Shown here in pieces: positions 51,201 to 62,413 of a stretch of DNA of 64,000 nt. Origin of the DNA: Chaetorhynchus papuensis (taxonomy: Eukaryota > Chordata > Aves > Passeriformes > Rhipiduridae); the NCBI GenBank assembly GCA_013396525.1, contig VWYX01000753.1, forward strand, positions 296,331 to 360,330, given 5' to 3'. The translations under genes and the position numbers were made by a program. The notes under the pieces were generated by a model. It made no database searches and was not told the DNA's origin. It worked only from the letters and a program-made list of their open reading frames with translations. Each line of letters opens with the position of its first letter. The stretch's first letter is position 1.

Positions 51201-52719
51201 TGCAGACTTCAATATCCTTCAGTATTTTCATTGATAGTTCAAGCAAAGGCATCAGACATGCCTATAGTTTCTTAGGATTAATGTGTGCAGAACACTAAAA
51301 CTTTACAGAATTGCTCTTACAGCCTAAATTTGAATATTATCTATGCTTCTGATTATCATAATCTATACATACTTTCATCAAAATATACACCTCTTGAAAT
51401 ATTATCTCTTCCTGTTGTGGTAGAAGTCCACTGTTACATTTTTAGCATTACTGGCATTGCAAATAGCAGCACTTCAAATCCTTCGGATTTATAATGCAAC
51501 AGCTTTTCCATAGGCAGCGGAATAAAAGATAATGCACCAAGCTGCATTTTTGCATAGTTATTCCACCATATAGGACTCAAGATTTGGGTTGGTGGATATT
51601 AAATTTCTCTTGATGTTCAGAGGCACAAAAATCAGGTCAGAATCCATATTCCCATTCACCTCCCCTTTCACTTTTGAGACTAGAATGCAGTGATGACTTA
51701 GTGTTTGTAATCGCCTTGCAGAACAACCACAGGATCAATAGTGAGGAGACAGTTAAAATAAATGTACCCGAATTTCTCAGCCATTTCTTTTATGTGTGTG
51801 ATAGGAAGAGAGTATATTTTTCTCCAGAAGAAATTCTGCCGCAGTTCCTTAGGAAGTATTAGAACTAAATCCCAATGAAGCTGTACTCTCTGGTTTACAT
51901 TCCTTTGTGCAGTACTGTATTTAGCCAGTGCAGAGGTCCCCAGATAAAGCTGCAGTGCAACAGCAAGGAAGAATTTTTAATTTAGGGGCATACACTGCTG
52001 TGTTTATTGCATTGCATGCTCCCCTGATCAATGCCCGCTTTTATGTAGTAGGAAAATACTAACCATGTTTATATTTCAAGCAGAGTGATCATGCAGGTAG
52101 GGACCACTCTGAAAGAAGATACTGTTAGTTGTCATGATCTCCTCCTGACTTTTGTGACATAGGATATTGCAAAAGTCCCACAAACATTGGTTATCAAAAT
52201 GCTAGTTCTATGCTAATTAAAGATGGCTCTCAGCTAGTATGCTTTTCAGGAAGGCTAAAACCTCACTACTTCTAATCAAAATGTCTATCACATGCATAGG
52301 GACTGTACATGTGAAATTTGATAATAATGAGCTGCAGTACTTCCCATATTGTATTTGAGTGAGGCTTGAGACAACCTGTATTTTTTGCAATTGGGATTAA
52401 GAGAAAAATTAAGGAGCAGAGATAAGGGTTAAAGAACACTGGGAAGCTAACAGAAGAGAAAGATAGAAGAAAAAGATGTAGCTATAGATACAGAAGAAGG
52501 GTGAGGATGAAAGGATTAAGGGGTTGGCCACCAGGAGAGAGAGCAACAGCTGTATCTGGTCCAATAAAAGAAATGAGAGGGAAAGTTCAGAGTCCAGAAA
52601 GGTACAAGAACCTACTTAAATGGTTCTTAAAACCTACTTACTTAGGTTACAATGTAAGATGTAACCAAAAGTATGTATTCTATTACCATCTTCCCAAGCT
52701 GTTAAAACATGAGTCAGGC
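48244..52719. other. upstream intergenic DNA without recognised genes
   Basis: Between the CpG island and the LTR cluster I see AT-rich sequence with short open frames only, plus the pyrimidine tract near 49319. No transposon with recognisable ends was found. Confidence 0.6.
49319..49375 (+). repeat. pyrimidine-rich (CCT/CTT) tract
   Basis: A run such as CCACCTTCTTCTACTCCTCC and more CTT/CCT triplets spans about 55 bases. It is low complexity in upstream intergenic DNA, with no supported function. Confidence 0.6.
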
Positions 52720-53472
52720 CTGATAACTCCCTGCTGCAGTGCTTCTGCCAGCTAGCTCATGGTCCGGGCATGGGGCAATCTTCCCCCTGCCCCGAAGGGA
52801 GGGAGGGAAGCCGATCGCACCACATGGGAGGGCAGGCAAAGTTCTGGCTTGGTTTCGCCTTTCCCACCACTGGTTAGGGTGCGTGAAGGAGGCAAGAAAG
52901 AAATGCAAGGGGACTTCTTCGGGCGGTGGGAGAAGGGTTTATTGTCGAACAGAAAAGCCACTGAAAAAGCCGGGCAAATCTGGCGGGCACGGGGTCTTAT
53001 ACCCTTGCATACAGGGCGTGGAAAATACATAATAACCAATAACTATCGGTTATACCCCTGCATACAGGGCATGGAAAACACATAATAACCAATAACTATC
53101 GGTTATACCCCTGCACACAGGGTGTGGAAAACACATAATAACCAATAAATATCGGTTATGGGGTATAATAAGCGTGGGAAGAAGGGGCCCGAGCGAATGG
53201 GAGAAGGAGTGGGGGGAAAAGGGGTAACAGAGGCCAATTAGCTACCGAGAAACATAGAACTTTCTGGAAAAATAACCAAGTATGAGGCATAAGGGGAGGA
53301 GGGAGCAGGAGCCAATGGTCAGCATGTTTTCACACAGCCCTTTGGGTGTTCGCTGTCGAGCCCTTGGGCTGTGGAGGCATCAAACCATTGGACCTTTTGG
53401 TCTGCTAGATCCATCTGACCATGGCTCTGGCCATGGCTCACCGCAACAACTCCCTCCGGGGAGCTATCTCCA
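52720..53472 (-). mobile_element. probable solo LTR with triplicated U3 unit, minus orientation
   Basis: Read on the minus strand, this block has a TATA box (TATAAG, 53001-52996), a polyadenylation signal AATAAA (52943-52938) 55 bases downstream, and a GC-rich U5-like part running to about 52720. Upstream of the TATA lie three direct 53-bp repeats (52997-53155) like the enhancer repeats of retroviral U3 regions. The short R region fits a class II (ERVK-like) avian LTR. The outer ends are estimates: TG at 52720 and CA at 53472 would close the element, but no target-site duplication was found. No retroviral gene is attached. Confidence 0.6.
52997..53155 (-). repeat. three tandem copies of a 53-bp unit with inner palindrome
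   Basis: The word TTATACCC recurs at 52997, 53050 and 53103 (with small changes), and TTAT again at 53156, giving an exact 53-base period. Each unit contains ATAACCAATAACTATCGG (or a one-base variant), which with the next TTAT forms an imperfect 22-bp palindrome, ATAACC at one end and GGTTAT at the other. The copies differ at only a few positions, so the triplication is recent relative to the element or is kept uniform. Confidence 0.9.
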
Positions 53473-53900
53473 CTAATGGGCCATCAAGTCTCACTGCATG
53501 ACTCATAGAATTACATCATCCCATTGCAAGATGCTCTGCTCAGGGGGAGGAACCAAACATTCCTACCTGTATGTAATTGGAGTCTTGGAACACCACAGGC
53601 AGCACCTACTGCTGGATTCCTAGAGGGCAAGAGCTCCATAACCACGACTGGATCTCCAGAGAAGGACCAGACTTTACTACACGATCACTGCTTCGACAGA
53701 ACCACATCCATTACTCCAGCAGGACAGCAGCCACTATTTAATAGGGCTGCTACCACCATCCTGACCAACAGGGTGTCAGATTGTATTCTGACTGTCAGCT
53801 TAAGCCAGTGCTTCTGTAGTATTGCCTTTATTTAAATTTTCCTATTAAATTGTAGTTCTGACTTGGAATCTCCCACTGGTTTGCTTTCAAACTGGTACAA
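53473..53900 (+). mobile_element. avian LTR fragment (ERVL-like), plus orientation
   Basis: The text CAAGTCTCACTGCATGACTC, CATTCCTACCTGTATGTAAT, GCAGCACCTACTGCTGGATT and TCTGACTTGGAATCTCCCAC is familiar to me from interspersed LTRs of bird genomes. A polyadenylation-like ATTAAA lies at 53844-53849. It abuts the minus-oriented LTR on its left, suggesting that one inserted into or next to the other. Assignment to a named family needs a repeat library. Confidence 0.6.
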
Positions 53901-54650
53901 ATAGAGAAGTATGACTAATTCATGCCTACTGAGTAAACGAGTTAAGAAAAGCTGTGTCTGCTTTTTGTTTTGATCTGTCCTTCCTGCAAGAACATGCGCC
54001 TTGTCTCCCTTACTTGAGCCTGCGTGTATGCCTGAGCCAGTGTTCAAGCCCTAAATTCACTTCATTGGTCAGATCCAATTCTGTTTTCGAGTCTGAATGA
54101 AGAATTTCTCTTTCTAGAACATAAAACATGACTTAGCCAGGAAACTGCTTTTTACTTCAATGTTCCTTTAAGGTCAAATTAAAGAAAGTTAAGTGAATTT
54201 CTGTCTCTATTTCCATGCTTGCAGTTTAACTTGTAAATTGCAAACACATCTAAAATATAACTGGATAAACATTTACAACTCCAGAAAGCAATGGGCTTTC
54301 TGGTTACATCAAACCTCCAACTCCTCTCTTCATTAGGGCAACTGGGGAGTTTTTCCTTCAGACTTTGAAACTAGCAAAAATGGTTTAAAGTATTTCCAGG
54401 TAAGACTTAGGGAATGAATCAAGAAAACCTGCACTGCTGTCCAGCCCCACTGAGACATTCATTATGAGTTATGGGATATTCCTGATAGTTTCAAGGGACT
54501 CTGTACACCTCCTTATGATACTAGTTGATCTGGACATATTGCTGAAGGAGAGAGAAGAAAGATCACAGTTTTATGTTATCATTGGGTTAATCCTAATTTG
54601 ACTGTGCTTGGTCATGCCTGCAGTGAAATCGTGTCCAAAGTATTTCTTCT

Positions 54651-54835
54651 TAGGCGTTACGGTTAGGGTTTACGTTTGGGGTGAGAGGCCAGGGTTGGGT
54701 TTGGGGTTAGAGTTAGGGTGCCTGGAGTTAGGGTTATGGTCATTGCAGTTTAGGGTTATGCTGTTTAGGGTGGTAGGGCTAGGTGTTAGGGCCTAAGGGT
54801 TACAGTTGGGGTTGCGGTTAAGGGTTGTGTTTTGG
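54651..54835 (+). repeat. degenerate interstitial telomere-like (TTAGGG) array
   Basis: About 185 bases are dominated by G/T-rich variants of the vertebrate telomere repeat. Exact TTAGGG hexamers occur at 54663, 54713, 54728, 54750, 54765 and 54786, with many one-base variants (GTTTGGGG, GGTTGCGG) between them. The G-rich strand is the plus strand. The array is degenerate and so not a functional telomere. Confidence 0.85.
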
Positions 54836-55039
54836 ATGAGGTTAAACTCAGCTGCACTGAGTCTATTCTGGTTTTAGGTGGCCTCAGATCAGTGAATCCA
54901 GCAGAATCCCTCACTCTGTGGAACATCAGGAAGATCTGAAACTCTTTTTCCTGTGTGCTGGATTTGACTATTAGAATTTTCTTGGTGTCTAATAAGCAGA
55001 TGGGTTTTGCATTTGTGCTGAATACTGGATTGATAATAT

Positions 55040-55528
55040 AGACATATTTTTGTTATTGGATAATAAAGGCCTTTTCTGTTTCTGATACTGACATACTGAC
55101 AAGGAAGTTGGAGATGTGTGGAAAGATGGGAGGAGACACAGCCAGGACAGGTGACCCCAACTGACCAAAGGGATATTCCATATATGTGACATCGTGCTCA
55201 GTATACAAAGTGGGATGAAGAAGGGGAAAAGGGTGATGTGAGGGGATAGTTGGAGTGATGGTCTTTGATGTTTGTCTTCCCAAGTCACCCTTATGCATTA
55301 TGGGGCCCTGCTCTCCTGGAGATGGCTGAACATCTACCAGTCCATGGGAAGCAGTGAATTAATTCCTCGTTTTGTTTGCTTGTGTGTGTGGTTTTCGCTG
55401 TCCTTATTAAACTGTCTTCATCTCACCTGCTGAGTTCTCTGGTTTTTGCCCTTCCAATTCTCTCCCCAGTTCTACTGGTGGGGTTGTGAGTGAGGGGCTG
55501 GGCTTCTGGCTGGGGTTTAACCACTTCA
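55040..55528 (+). mobile_element. avian LTR 3' part, plus orientation
   Basis: The blocks GGGGCCCTGCTCTCCTGGAG, ATGGCTGAACATCTACC, CTTGTGTGTGTGGTTTTCGC, TATTAAACTGTCTTCATCTC and GCTGGGGTTTAACCACTTCA form the familiar 3' half of an abundant bird LTR. It has an ATTAAA signal at 55406-55411 and ends CA at 55528. The left end is uncertain. No retroviral coding sequence is present. Confidence 0.65.
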
Positions 55529-55749
55529 CCCTGTATTGGTCCTGTGGCATTCCCAATGGCCCTCCTGGGCTAAGAAGTGAGACCAGATTTAGGCAGGTCA
55601 TCTCTGCTCCTGAAAACTCTTTTAACATGGCACAAAATGTCCAGGTTGATTTTGTTCTTTTATGATTTAGGCAAGCTTCTGGGGCTGGAAGGCCTAGAAT
55701 CACAGCAAGGTGAACTTAGGTTTCCACACAGTCCCAAACCCCTGCATTA

Positions 55750-56330
55750 CAGTGTGATTAGTTGTAGTAAAGGCATGTTTGTGGCAGGGCATATCACTCC
55801 CCACCACAGGTAGCCGGTGCAGATAGGACAGATAACCCAGGTGGGCAAGGCCCAGCGGGTGTCCACTCCTGGCACCAAAAGGTCTGCCAGCCTAACCAAG
55901 AATCTACATATTGGTATGGACAGCAGATGTGGGAAGAGATAAAAGAAAAAACACAGGTGACCAAAAGGCATGTTTTACACTATAAAAGTACTACAGTTTA
56001 TCACAGAGGCAGAAGTCTCTTACACACTCCTTGGGAACCTCTGAGATGATTTCTCTCTGAAGCTTGGACGCAACTTCGTGCTTACTTTTCCGGACACTGA
56101 GGGGAAGGATTTCGATGTGTGCCCCTTCAACAATTTGGTGGTAAGAAACGTTGGTTCCTAAGTTATATTATATCTTCACTAGCAGTAAAATTAATACGTA
56201 CCTTTAACCCCACGTGTATAAAACTAGTATTCGTTTTTTTCTTACTCCTGAGTAGTAATAGTCTAAGTCTTGTGTCTGTTAGTTTTGTGTCGATTAATAA
56301 ATAATTCATTCTATAATTGACTGAATCAGC
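55750..56330 (+). mobile_element. LTR-like block with TATA box and polyadenylation signal
   Basis: A TATA box (TATAAAAG, 55981-55988) preceded by about 230 bases of U3-like sequence is followed by AATAAA (56296-56301). A region with CTTACACACTCCTTGGGAAC and CTTGGACGCAACTTCG lies between them. This order suits a solo LTR. The ends are not defined: TG near 55751 and the region after the AATAAA are only candidates. It sits just to the right of another LTR, so the area is an insertion cluster. Confidence 0.45.
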
Positions 56331-57878
56331 CATTATTAAAGAACTTGTGAATGAGAGTGGGTCTCGGGGTGCTGGCCACCTCAGTACAGCTACTGCCTGC
56401 TGCCAGAGGCCTGGGCAAAAGGCAGGGACTTATTTAAACCCAAATCATCCATTCATAGCAATGTTGTCACAACACACCTGCTACCAGTCTGCGCTTCAGT
56501 TGTTACTGCAAAAATGAAGTTTAAGGAATTATATCAAAGTCATAATACTTGCTTTACGTCTATTAGCGTAGAGTTTGCATATTGTTTTCTTTTTCAGAGT
56601 GAATAACCATGGTTTTAAAAGCAAAGGTACAGCATTAGATGACTTTTTTTCTTCATTTGAAAGGCTATGCTTTAGTTTCATTTATTTATTACACTTTGTA
56701 ACACATTACCTCATGAACAGAAAATATATTTCCTAAAAACATTTTTGTGAACTTATGAGAGATTACTTCATGAATTTTCCATGACTGAGAATGGGAAGGA
56801 GATTTTCTGAGAAGGTAAATGGTGGATTTGTGAGGTTCTATTATATTTTAATAACAGTGAATGGCCTCCCAGTGAGAACCATCATTTTAATAAAAGTTTT
56901 CAGCCAGATACCCACCTAGGCTATATAGATTTGAAGATGGGGAAATAACATTTTTTTCTGAATTCAAACTACAGCAACAGCTGTTCAGTCTTTGGGAACT
57001 AATTCCCATTTTTATTACTGCTATTTTAAATTTTGCTTAATTTAATACTGGTTAAATTGTATAGTTAGACAGTACAAAATTGCCTGGCTTTTATTGCTCG
57101 GTGCTATATGAAGTCATACAAAAGAGTTTCCCATATGTCTTCAACTATATTTTCTTACGTATTTCTTTGACAGTAACACTTTAAGGCATTTGCTGAGTTT
57201 AACCACATCTTGTTGAGATTTTTTTTCCTTTCTTTTTCCTAAATGGAAAAGTGTAGTTCAACAACACTTTTATGGCATCCTTATAAATTTCAACAAAAAA
57301 AAAAAATCTTCTCCATATCCAAAACTAAATTTCTGATCACTGGGACAGGTAAGACCTAACAGTAATTTATCCCATTCTGCACTCATCTGGCATACAAAGG
57401 ATTTGGACTCAAATTCCTATCAAAAAAGGGATTTTTGTTTGTCTTCATCAGCAGTTTATAGACCTTACAGACCTTCATGGGCAGATGAACAAGCAAGCCC
57501 TTTTTGTTGACAGATAAGATATCTTAACATAATCTCTTTTTTGCTGCAGACAAAAGCATGTGTGCAAATTTTTACTGCAGAACCAACAGATGCTTTAAGT
57601 TCATAGTACACCTTGTGCTGTGGTAAATTGTGAAGCTAATTCTCAGCTTGCATTGTTATGATCAAGTTCATTTTTAATGACTGCTTTCAATGACAGTTTT
57701 ACAGTATAAGTGAGACAAAGTGGTTTACAGCATGACTTGCCACTAAAAACAAGAACCCCTACCTCATCTACTCCATTCCAAGAAGGCCTGTAAGTAGTAA
57801 CCTCTTCAGGTCAAGTCATTCTCTTAAATGCAGAAATGTCCATTTTTCCCCCCTGTGTTTTATTTCTTTGCAAACTAG

Positions 57879-57983
57879 GATTTGGTGTTCCATTCAAAGA
57901 TGACCAGGAGGTATTTAAATTCCCATGGGAAAGTCTGCATCAGAAATTTTCAGTCCGCAGAGAAGACACTGGCACCAGCCTGG
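57879..57983 (+). other. exon-like segment 1 on the plus strand (candidate)
   Basis: A pyrimidine-rich tract with CCCCCC and TTTATTTC ends TTTGCAAACTAG, a plausible acceptor. It is followed by 105 bases open in two frames and a GG|GTAAGAA donor at 57984. In one frame the segment is a symmetric phase 1-1 block of 34 full codons, including VPFKDDQEVFKFPWESLHQK. I do not recognise the protein. It lies about 10.7 kb upstream of the ST8SIA4 start and on the opposite strand. It may be a non-coding RNA exon, a relic exon or chance. Confidence 0.3.
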
Positions 57984-58508
57984 GTAAGAAAAATCCACAA
58001 GAAAGTTACATTTCCCATGTGTCAGCCAGGTGATTGGGAAGACATGCGAAGCAGATCTAAGATTGCATTTCTGATCTGCTGATGTTGATGTTAAATTTTG
58101 ATTGACTTCAGCAGCGTTAGGTTATCACTTTGGCTCACCAAACTTCTAGTCATATACTCAAGATAGAGAGCCACTAAATTTAAAAGACACATATCAAGAA
58201 AGATATTTCTTTATGTTCCCTAGTGTATTTCAATAAATATCTTAAACAAAAAAGTTTTTTAAAGTATTTTATCACATAAAAATTGCAGTAATAATCTAAT
58301 TCTTTTATTTGTAGTCTCCTCAAAGACAGTATTGAGGGCAATAATGTATTTTGATGATTCGGGAAAAGCATACAAATTCTTAACAAGTCACAGTTATAGA
58401 AGTCCTTCAGAAGCTTTTCAATGTTGAGACTTTTTCTTCTGAGGAAGTAAAAGCATTGTATCAATTTCAGAGACTTGCTCTTTTTACCTTTATAAGTATG
58501 ATTTGCAT

Positions 58509-58552
58509 TACATGAAAGGCAGAAGAGTTTTACATAAAAGGCAGAAGAGTTT
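58509..58552 (+). repeat. tandem duplication of a 22-bp unit
   Basis: The unit beginning TACATGAAAGGCAGAAGAG (58509-58530) repeats immediately at 58531-58552 with a single G-to-A change. This looks like a recent local duplication. Confidence 0.9.
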
Positions 58553-59070
58553 TTAGTTTTGCTTAGACAACTTTATTTTTTAATGCTCTTTAAATAAAAT
58601 TATGTCACAAAATCAAAAATAGCTATTTTTGATAGAAACAAAGAGCATCACTATTTTTATAGTTCAGAGAAATACTATGGAAAGTAAATTTACTAAACTT
58701 ATCATGAACTGTGAACTTTGACATTAGAGCAAAAGGAATATTTGGTTTTGAATCATTAGTTTAGCCCTAAATGAAATAAAGTAATGTGTGAAGGGGAAGA
58801 AGTATATATATAGACAAACACTTGTAAAGTGCTGTAAGACACAAGATGTGAATATTCTCTAATTACAGAATTACAGAGGAGGAGACAAGTCTGAGTCTGA
58901 AGTGCTTGAACAGGAAATCACCACTTAGCTGGGCAGAATTTTGAGAACTTATTTTCCTGTTTTGCCTGACTGGAGAGTGGGAAGATACGTGCTGGTCTTA
59001 GGCTAAAGAAAGGTGTATGATGAATCTAGATCTGTGTCCAGAAACAGGTACTTCAAAATTATTTTTTCAG

Positions 59071-59282
59071 CTGCTGCAAAGTCCTGTAGTCTTGCTGTTA
59101 GCTCTCAGCGGAGAGTTTCCACCATGCAAAACACAGAAGTGCCACATCTAGGTCTGTTCTCATCTCCATGTCCTTCCCTCGAAATAGAAGAATGCCAAGC
59201 AGAGGGAAGAGGAGACAGAAGAGAGGTGTGGTATACAATGACAATCCTCGCTGGCAGTGACTGGAAATTGCTTTGTAGTGAG
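59071..59282 (+). other. exon-like segment 2 on the plus strand (candidate)
   Basis: The acceptor ATTATTTTTTCAG ends at 59070 and a near-perfect donor GAG|GTAAGT begins at 59283, enclosing 212 bases. A CCACCATGC start context lies at 59121-59128. From that ATG the frame is open for exactly 53 codons to the donor (phase 0). The peptide begins MQNTEVPHLGLFSSPCPS and matches no family I know. Together with the segment at 57879 it could belong to an unannotated plus-strand transcript. Single-sequence splice signals are weak evidence, hence the low confidence. Confidence 0.3.
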
Positions 59283-61599
59283 GTAAGTCCTACCAGCCCG
59301 AGCTCTGGCACAGAGCACAGAAACATTCAGTACTCTCAGAAGAAGAGTTCAGGAAGCCCATTTTTTCATAGCGGTGTAATATTAACGATGAGTTCCAGGT
59401 GACATTTGCTGGATGGGATGGCTTTCAGATTTTATAGTATATTATAGGAGTATCTCTTAGTACGGGTGCATAGGCATTCAGCTTTCATAAGCACCTTAGC
59501 CTGCTTGAACCACACCACTGCAAATGGGACTGAGCAGTACATTTCCCTGAATCTTGGGCTGGACAGCTTAATGCTGGACATATCTCACATCCAAGACTGC
59601 TAGCATTTCTGCCAGCATCTCAGATTATCGAGATTTGAGCTGTGCATCCTGCAAAACAGCATTGTTAGGGCAGTGGTTTTAGAATCCAGGCTGATATTTT
59701 TGCAAGAAAAACTTGCTTATTTGGAGGGAACTTAATATGTTTTCTGTCCAGGGAAGCAAGCAAGTTGCTGATGAGTGAGCTCAAGCTTGCTACAAAAAAA
59801 ATCTTTGTTCTTTGCTAGGTTTACTTTCATCACAGCTGTGCCATTCTGTGCTCTTCCCCTGTGAAATTCTTTCTACAGGGCAACACAGAAAGCAATTTGA
59901 TGGCATTGACTCTCACCAGATGAAACATTGTTATGTATTCACAGACCTCTTTCTCCACTAACAGATCCTACACCATACAAATGCTCCTTTTTTCTTATCC
60001 TCAATAGATACATCTTTTCTGGCAGGCTACCAGTTATTTCGGTTTGTGAATATAATGGTTTTTTCCTTTGCCTTGACTCCCCATATCTAATCAATTACTC
60101 ACTGTATTGCTTATTGGTTTTGCTCTGTCTCTTGTATAGCATAGGAAGTTTTTTAACTAATTGGACTGTGTGTCATTTGCTCAGTTTCATCTATAGATCT
60201 GGCTTCGTGATTGCTTCCTAAAGGCTGGAAAAGAAACTCTGGCAAAATTAATTTGATCCTTTACCAATCAAGTGAAAGCAGCATTTTTGTAAGGTGATAC
60301 TTTATAACCATGCCAAATAATATTTCTTAACAGTAGAGTCCTGTATTTAAGCATTCTTGTATTCCACCAGAGAGATGAAAGTAGAGCTGAAAATACTACA
60401 TTTCAGCATGTTCTGCAGATCCTTTTCTTTACCGACCCTGTGCCTGCTCAGTAGTACTGATCAACCCATGCAAACTCTGACACATGGCTTGCACCTTTGT
60501 TTCCACATGTTGTGTAATACCCTGGCTTCCTGGCTGTCACAGCCTATATTCTTCCTCTCCTTGACACTGATATTTACATTTCAAGATCAGAATTTTATTT
60601 TTTGAGCCACTTTGAACACACAGGTGTTGTATGAAAGTACAGTTAAGTCTTATCTCCAAGTTTCTTCCTGGTTCAGATAACAAATTTTAGCTATCTCTCT
60701 GTTTTAGGGGGCAGCTCTGTATTCAACTGCTATCATCACTCTCAAGAAGGATTTATTTTAATCAATCAAGACTGCAAGACTTACTCCTTTGTTATTTTAG
60801 TAATTTCTACTTTTCATTTGAAAACTGATATGCTCCCTTTCCATATTAAGTAAAGCAGACCTTCCATTTCTGTCTCAGGTCTCAAGTGAATATTAACTGA
60901 CGCTGCTGCTTCAGTCAGCCCCTCATAATTACCACATTTTAATTCTGCTGGAGCACTTGCCTGTCCTCTCCTTCCAGCCACCACATTTTTATGTCCTGTG
61001 GGAATGCTCTTCTGTGGGTAGTCAGTCCATGGCTGCTCTGCCTTTCTCAGGCAAGAATGAAAAAACTCTGCCAGTCTCCTTGTAACTTGTCTGGTGTGTT
61101 AATGATATCTTTTTTTAGAGTTTCTATGTCTGAGAAGTGAAACACTTTAAAACCAGAGCTCCTGATTGAAGCAGTACCTGCTTTTGCAGTTGGTTTCCTC
61201 AGCTGTTTAAATAAGATTGAAACAGGAGGGAAGGTCTGTCAGCAGAAGCCAAAGTGAATGTCTGGGCTCTTTCTTCCTTCTTCTAGAAAGAAATGAAAGG
61301 TGGAAAAGAAAATGTAGCTCTTTTTAGATCTTTTGAACTTGCTTTAATGCTTAGTGATTTCCTTCAGTGCCAAAACAACGCAACCTTGTGGATGCTTTTC
61401 TCACCAAGTTTCTGGACCATGTGACTAAGGAGATCTAGGAGTAGATGTTTAATTCAGCAGTTTCCAACAGCAGAGCCTCCTTATGCTGTGAGACATTTGA
61501 CCAGGCCCAGAAAATTAAAATTCTTCCTCTCACAATCATTCTCTATGCCGTATTTCCATTACATGGTTTGAGAATGTCTTGATGCTGTATCCCCTATCG

Positions 61600-62255
61600 C
61601 TTGCTCTGTGCCAGACATGAATCCTGTGCCTTTCTGTGCCTTTAAGCTGGGTCCAAGAGAAAGGGGGGAGAAGCTGAGAGAATTCTTCAGCATGGTTGGT
61701 TCAAGGACCCACAGACTTGCCCGTGTTCTCACCACTGCAGAGCCGAAGAAGCACCTTCCTGCTTTTCCCCAGCTCTTGACTCCTTTTCTCAGGAGAGAGA
61801 GACGGAGAGTTAAAATTCTTTGCTTTTTAGCTAGCTTCTTGTTCGTTAGCTGGAGCAAGAAGGTTTTCCCTGGACTGTGGGCTTCTCCTCCTGGAACTGT
61901 TCAGCTCTGGTCCAGAACACCATCACCTGGATGCCCCACACCGTGGCCCAGAGGGGCCCACGCCGCACCCCAGCTCCGGAGAGAGCAGAGCCCCACCTAC
62001 AGAAAGGACTCTGAATCTAACCAGGTTTTTCTCCACAACGAGAAGGTTTATTATCTCTTCATGATTCGTTTTGTGCCTGTGTGCACTTTGCTTGTTAAAT
62101 AAACAGCTTTTTTTATTTTTCACTTTCCTCCAAGAAATTTCTGTCCAAACCTATAAGTGGGGGAGGGGCTGTTGAGACCTGCCTTCCATTAGAAGAGACG
62201 TTAATTTCAGATGTTTTCCTCCCAGTTTGTCTCAAACCAAGAGAGAGAAATAAAA
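61600..62255 (+). mobile_element. LTR-like element, related to the one near 11.9 kb (ends uncertain)
   Basis: This block has AATAAA at 62098-62103, then a T run, CACTTTCCTC, GGCTGTTGAGACC, a GAAGAGACG block and TTTGTCTCAAACCAAGAGA. The same blocks occur in the same order at 11836-11955. Upstream is a GC-rich part with CCCAGAGGGGCCCACG. The features fit an LTR with its R-U5 part downstream of the AATAAA. No viral coding region adjoins it. The 164-residue frame across it is not a gene. Confidence 0.6.
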
Positions 62256-62367
62256 CAAACACTTAGCAAAAGTGAAATAAAACCTCTACATTCCCTCCCT
62301 GTCTCTGTTGGTCTGACCCTCTGTAAAGCTCTTTTTTTTTCTACTTAAAGCAAATTGCAATGTTAAG

Positions 62368-62413
62368 AAAATGCATGTGTCCTACATGTCTAAAATGCAT
62401 GTCCTACATGTCT
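62368..62413 (+). repeat. tandem duplication of a 22-24-bp unit
   Basis: AAAATGCATGTGTCCTACAT (62368 on) is followed by AAAATGCATGTCCTACATG (62392 on). The second copy lacks one GT. Confidence 0.9.

Larger units (their letters stand above)
56331..61599. other. upstream intergenic DNA
   Basis: AT-rich sequence between two LTR-rich parts. The only items I can single out are the two exon-like segments (57879-57983 and 59071-59282) and the tandem duplication at 58509-58552. Confidence 0.55.

Noticed and set aside
52720..56330. Possible complete provirus between the LTRs
   Set aside because: The LTRs belong to different families and orientations, and the sequence between them shows no gag, pol or env frame.
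61608..62102. 164-codon plus-strand frame
   Set aside because: It spans the LTR-like element up to its polyadenylation signal and has no domain I recognise.
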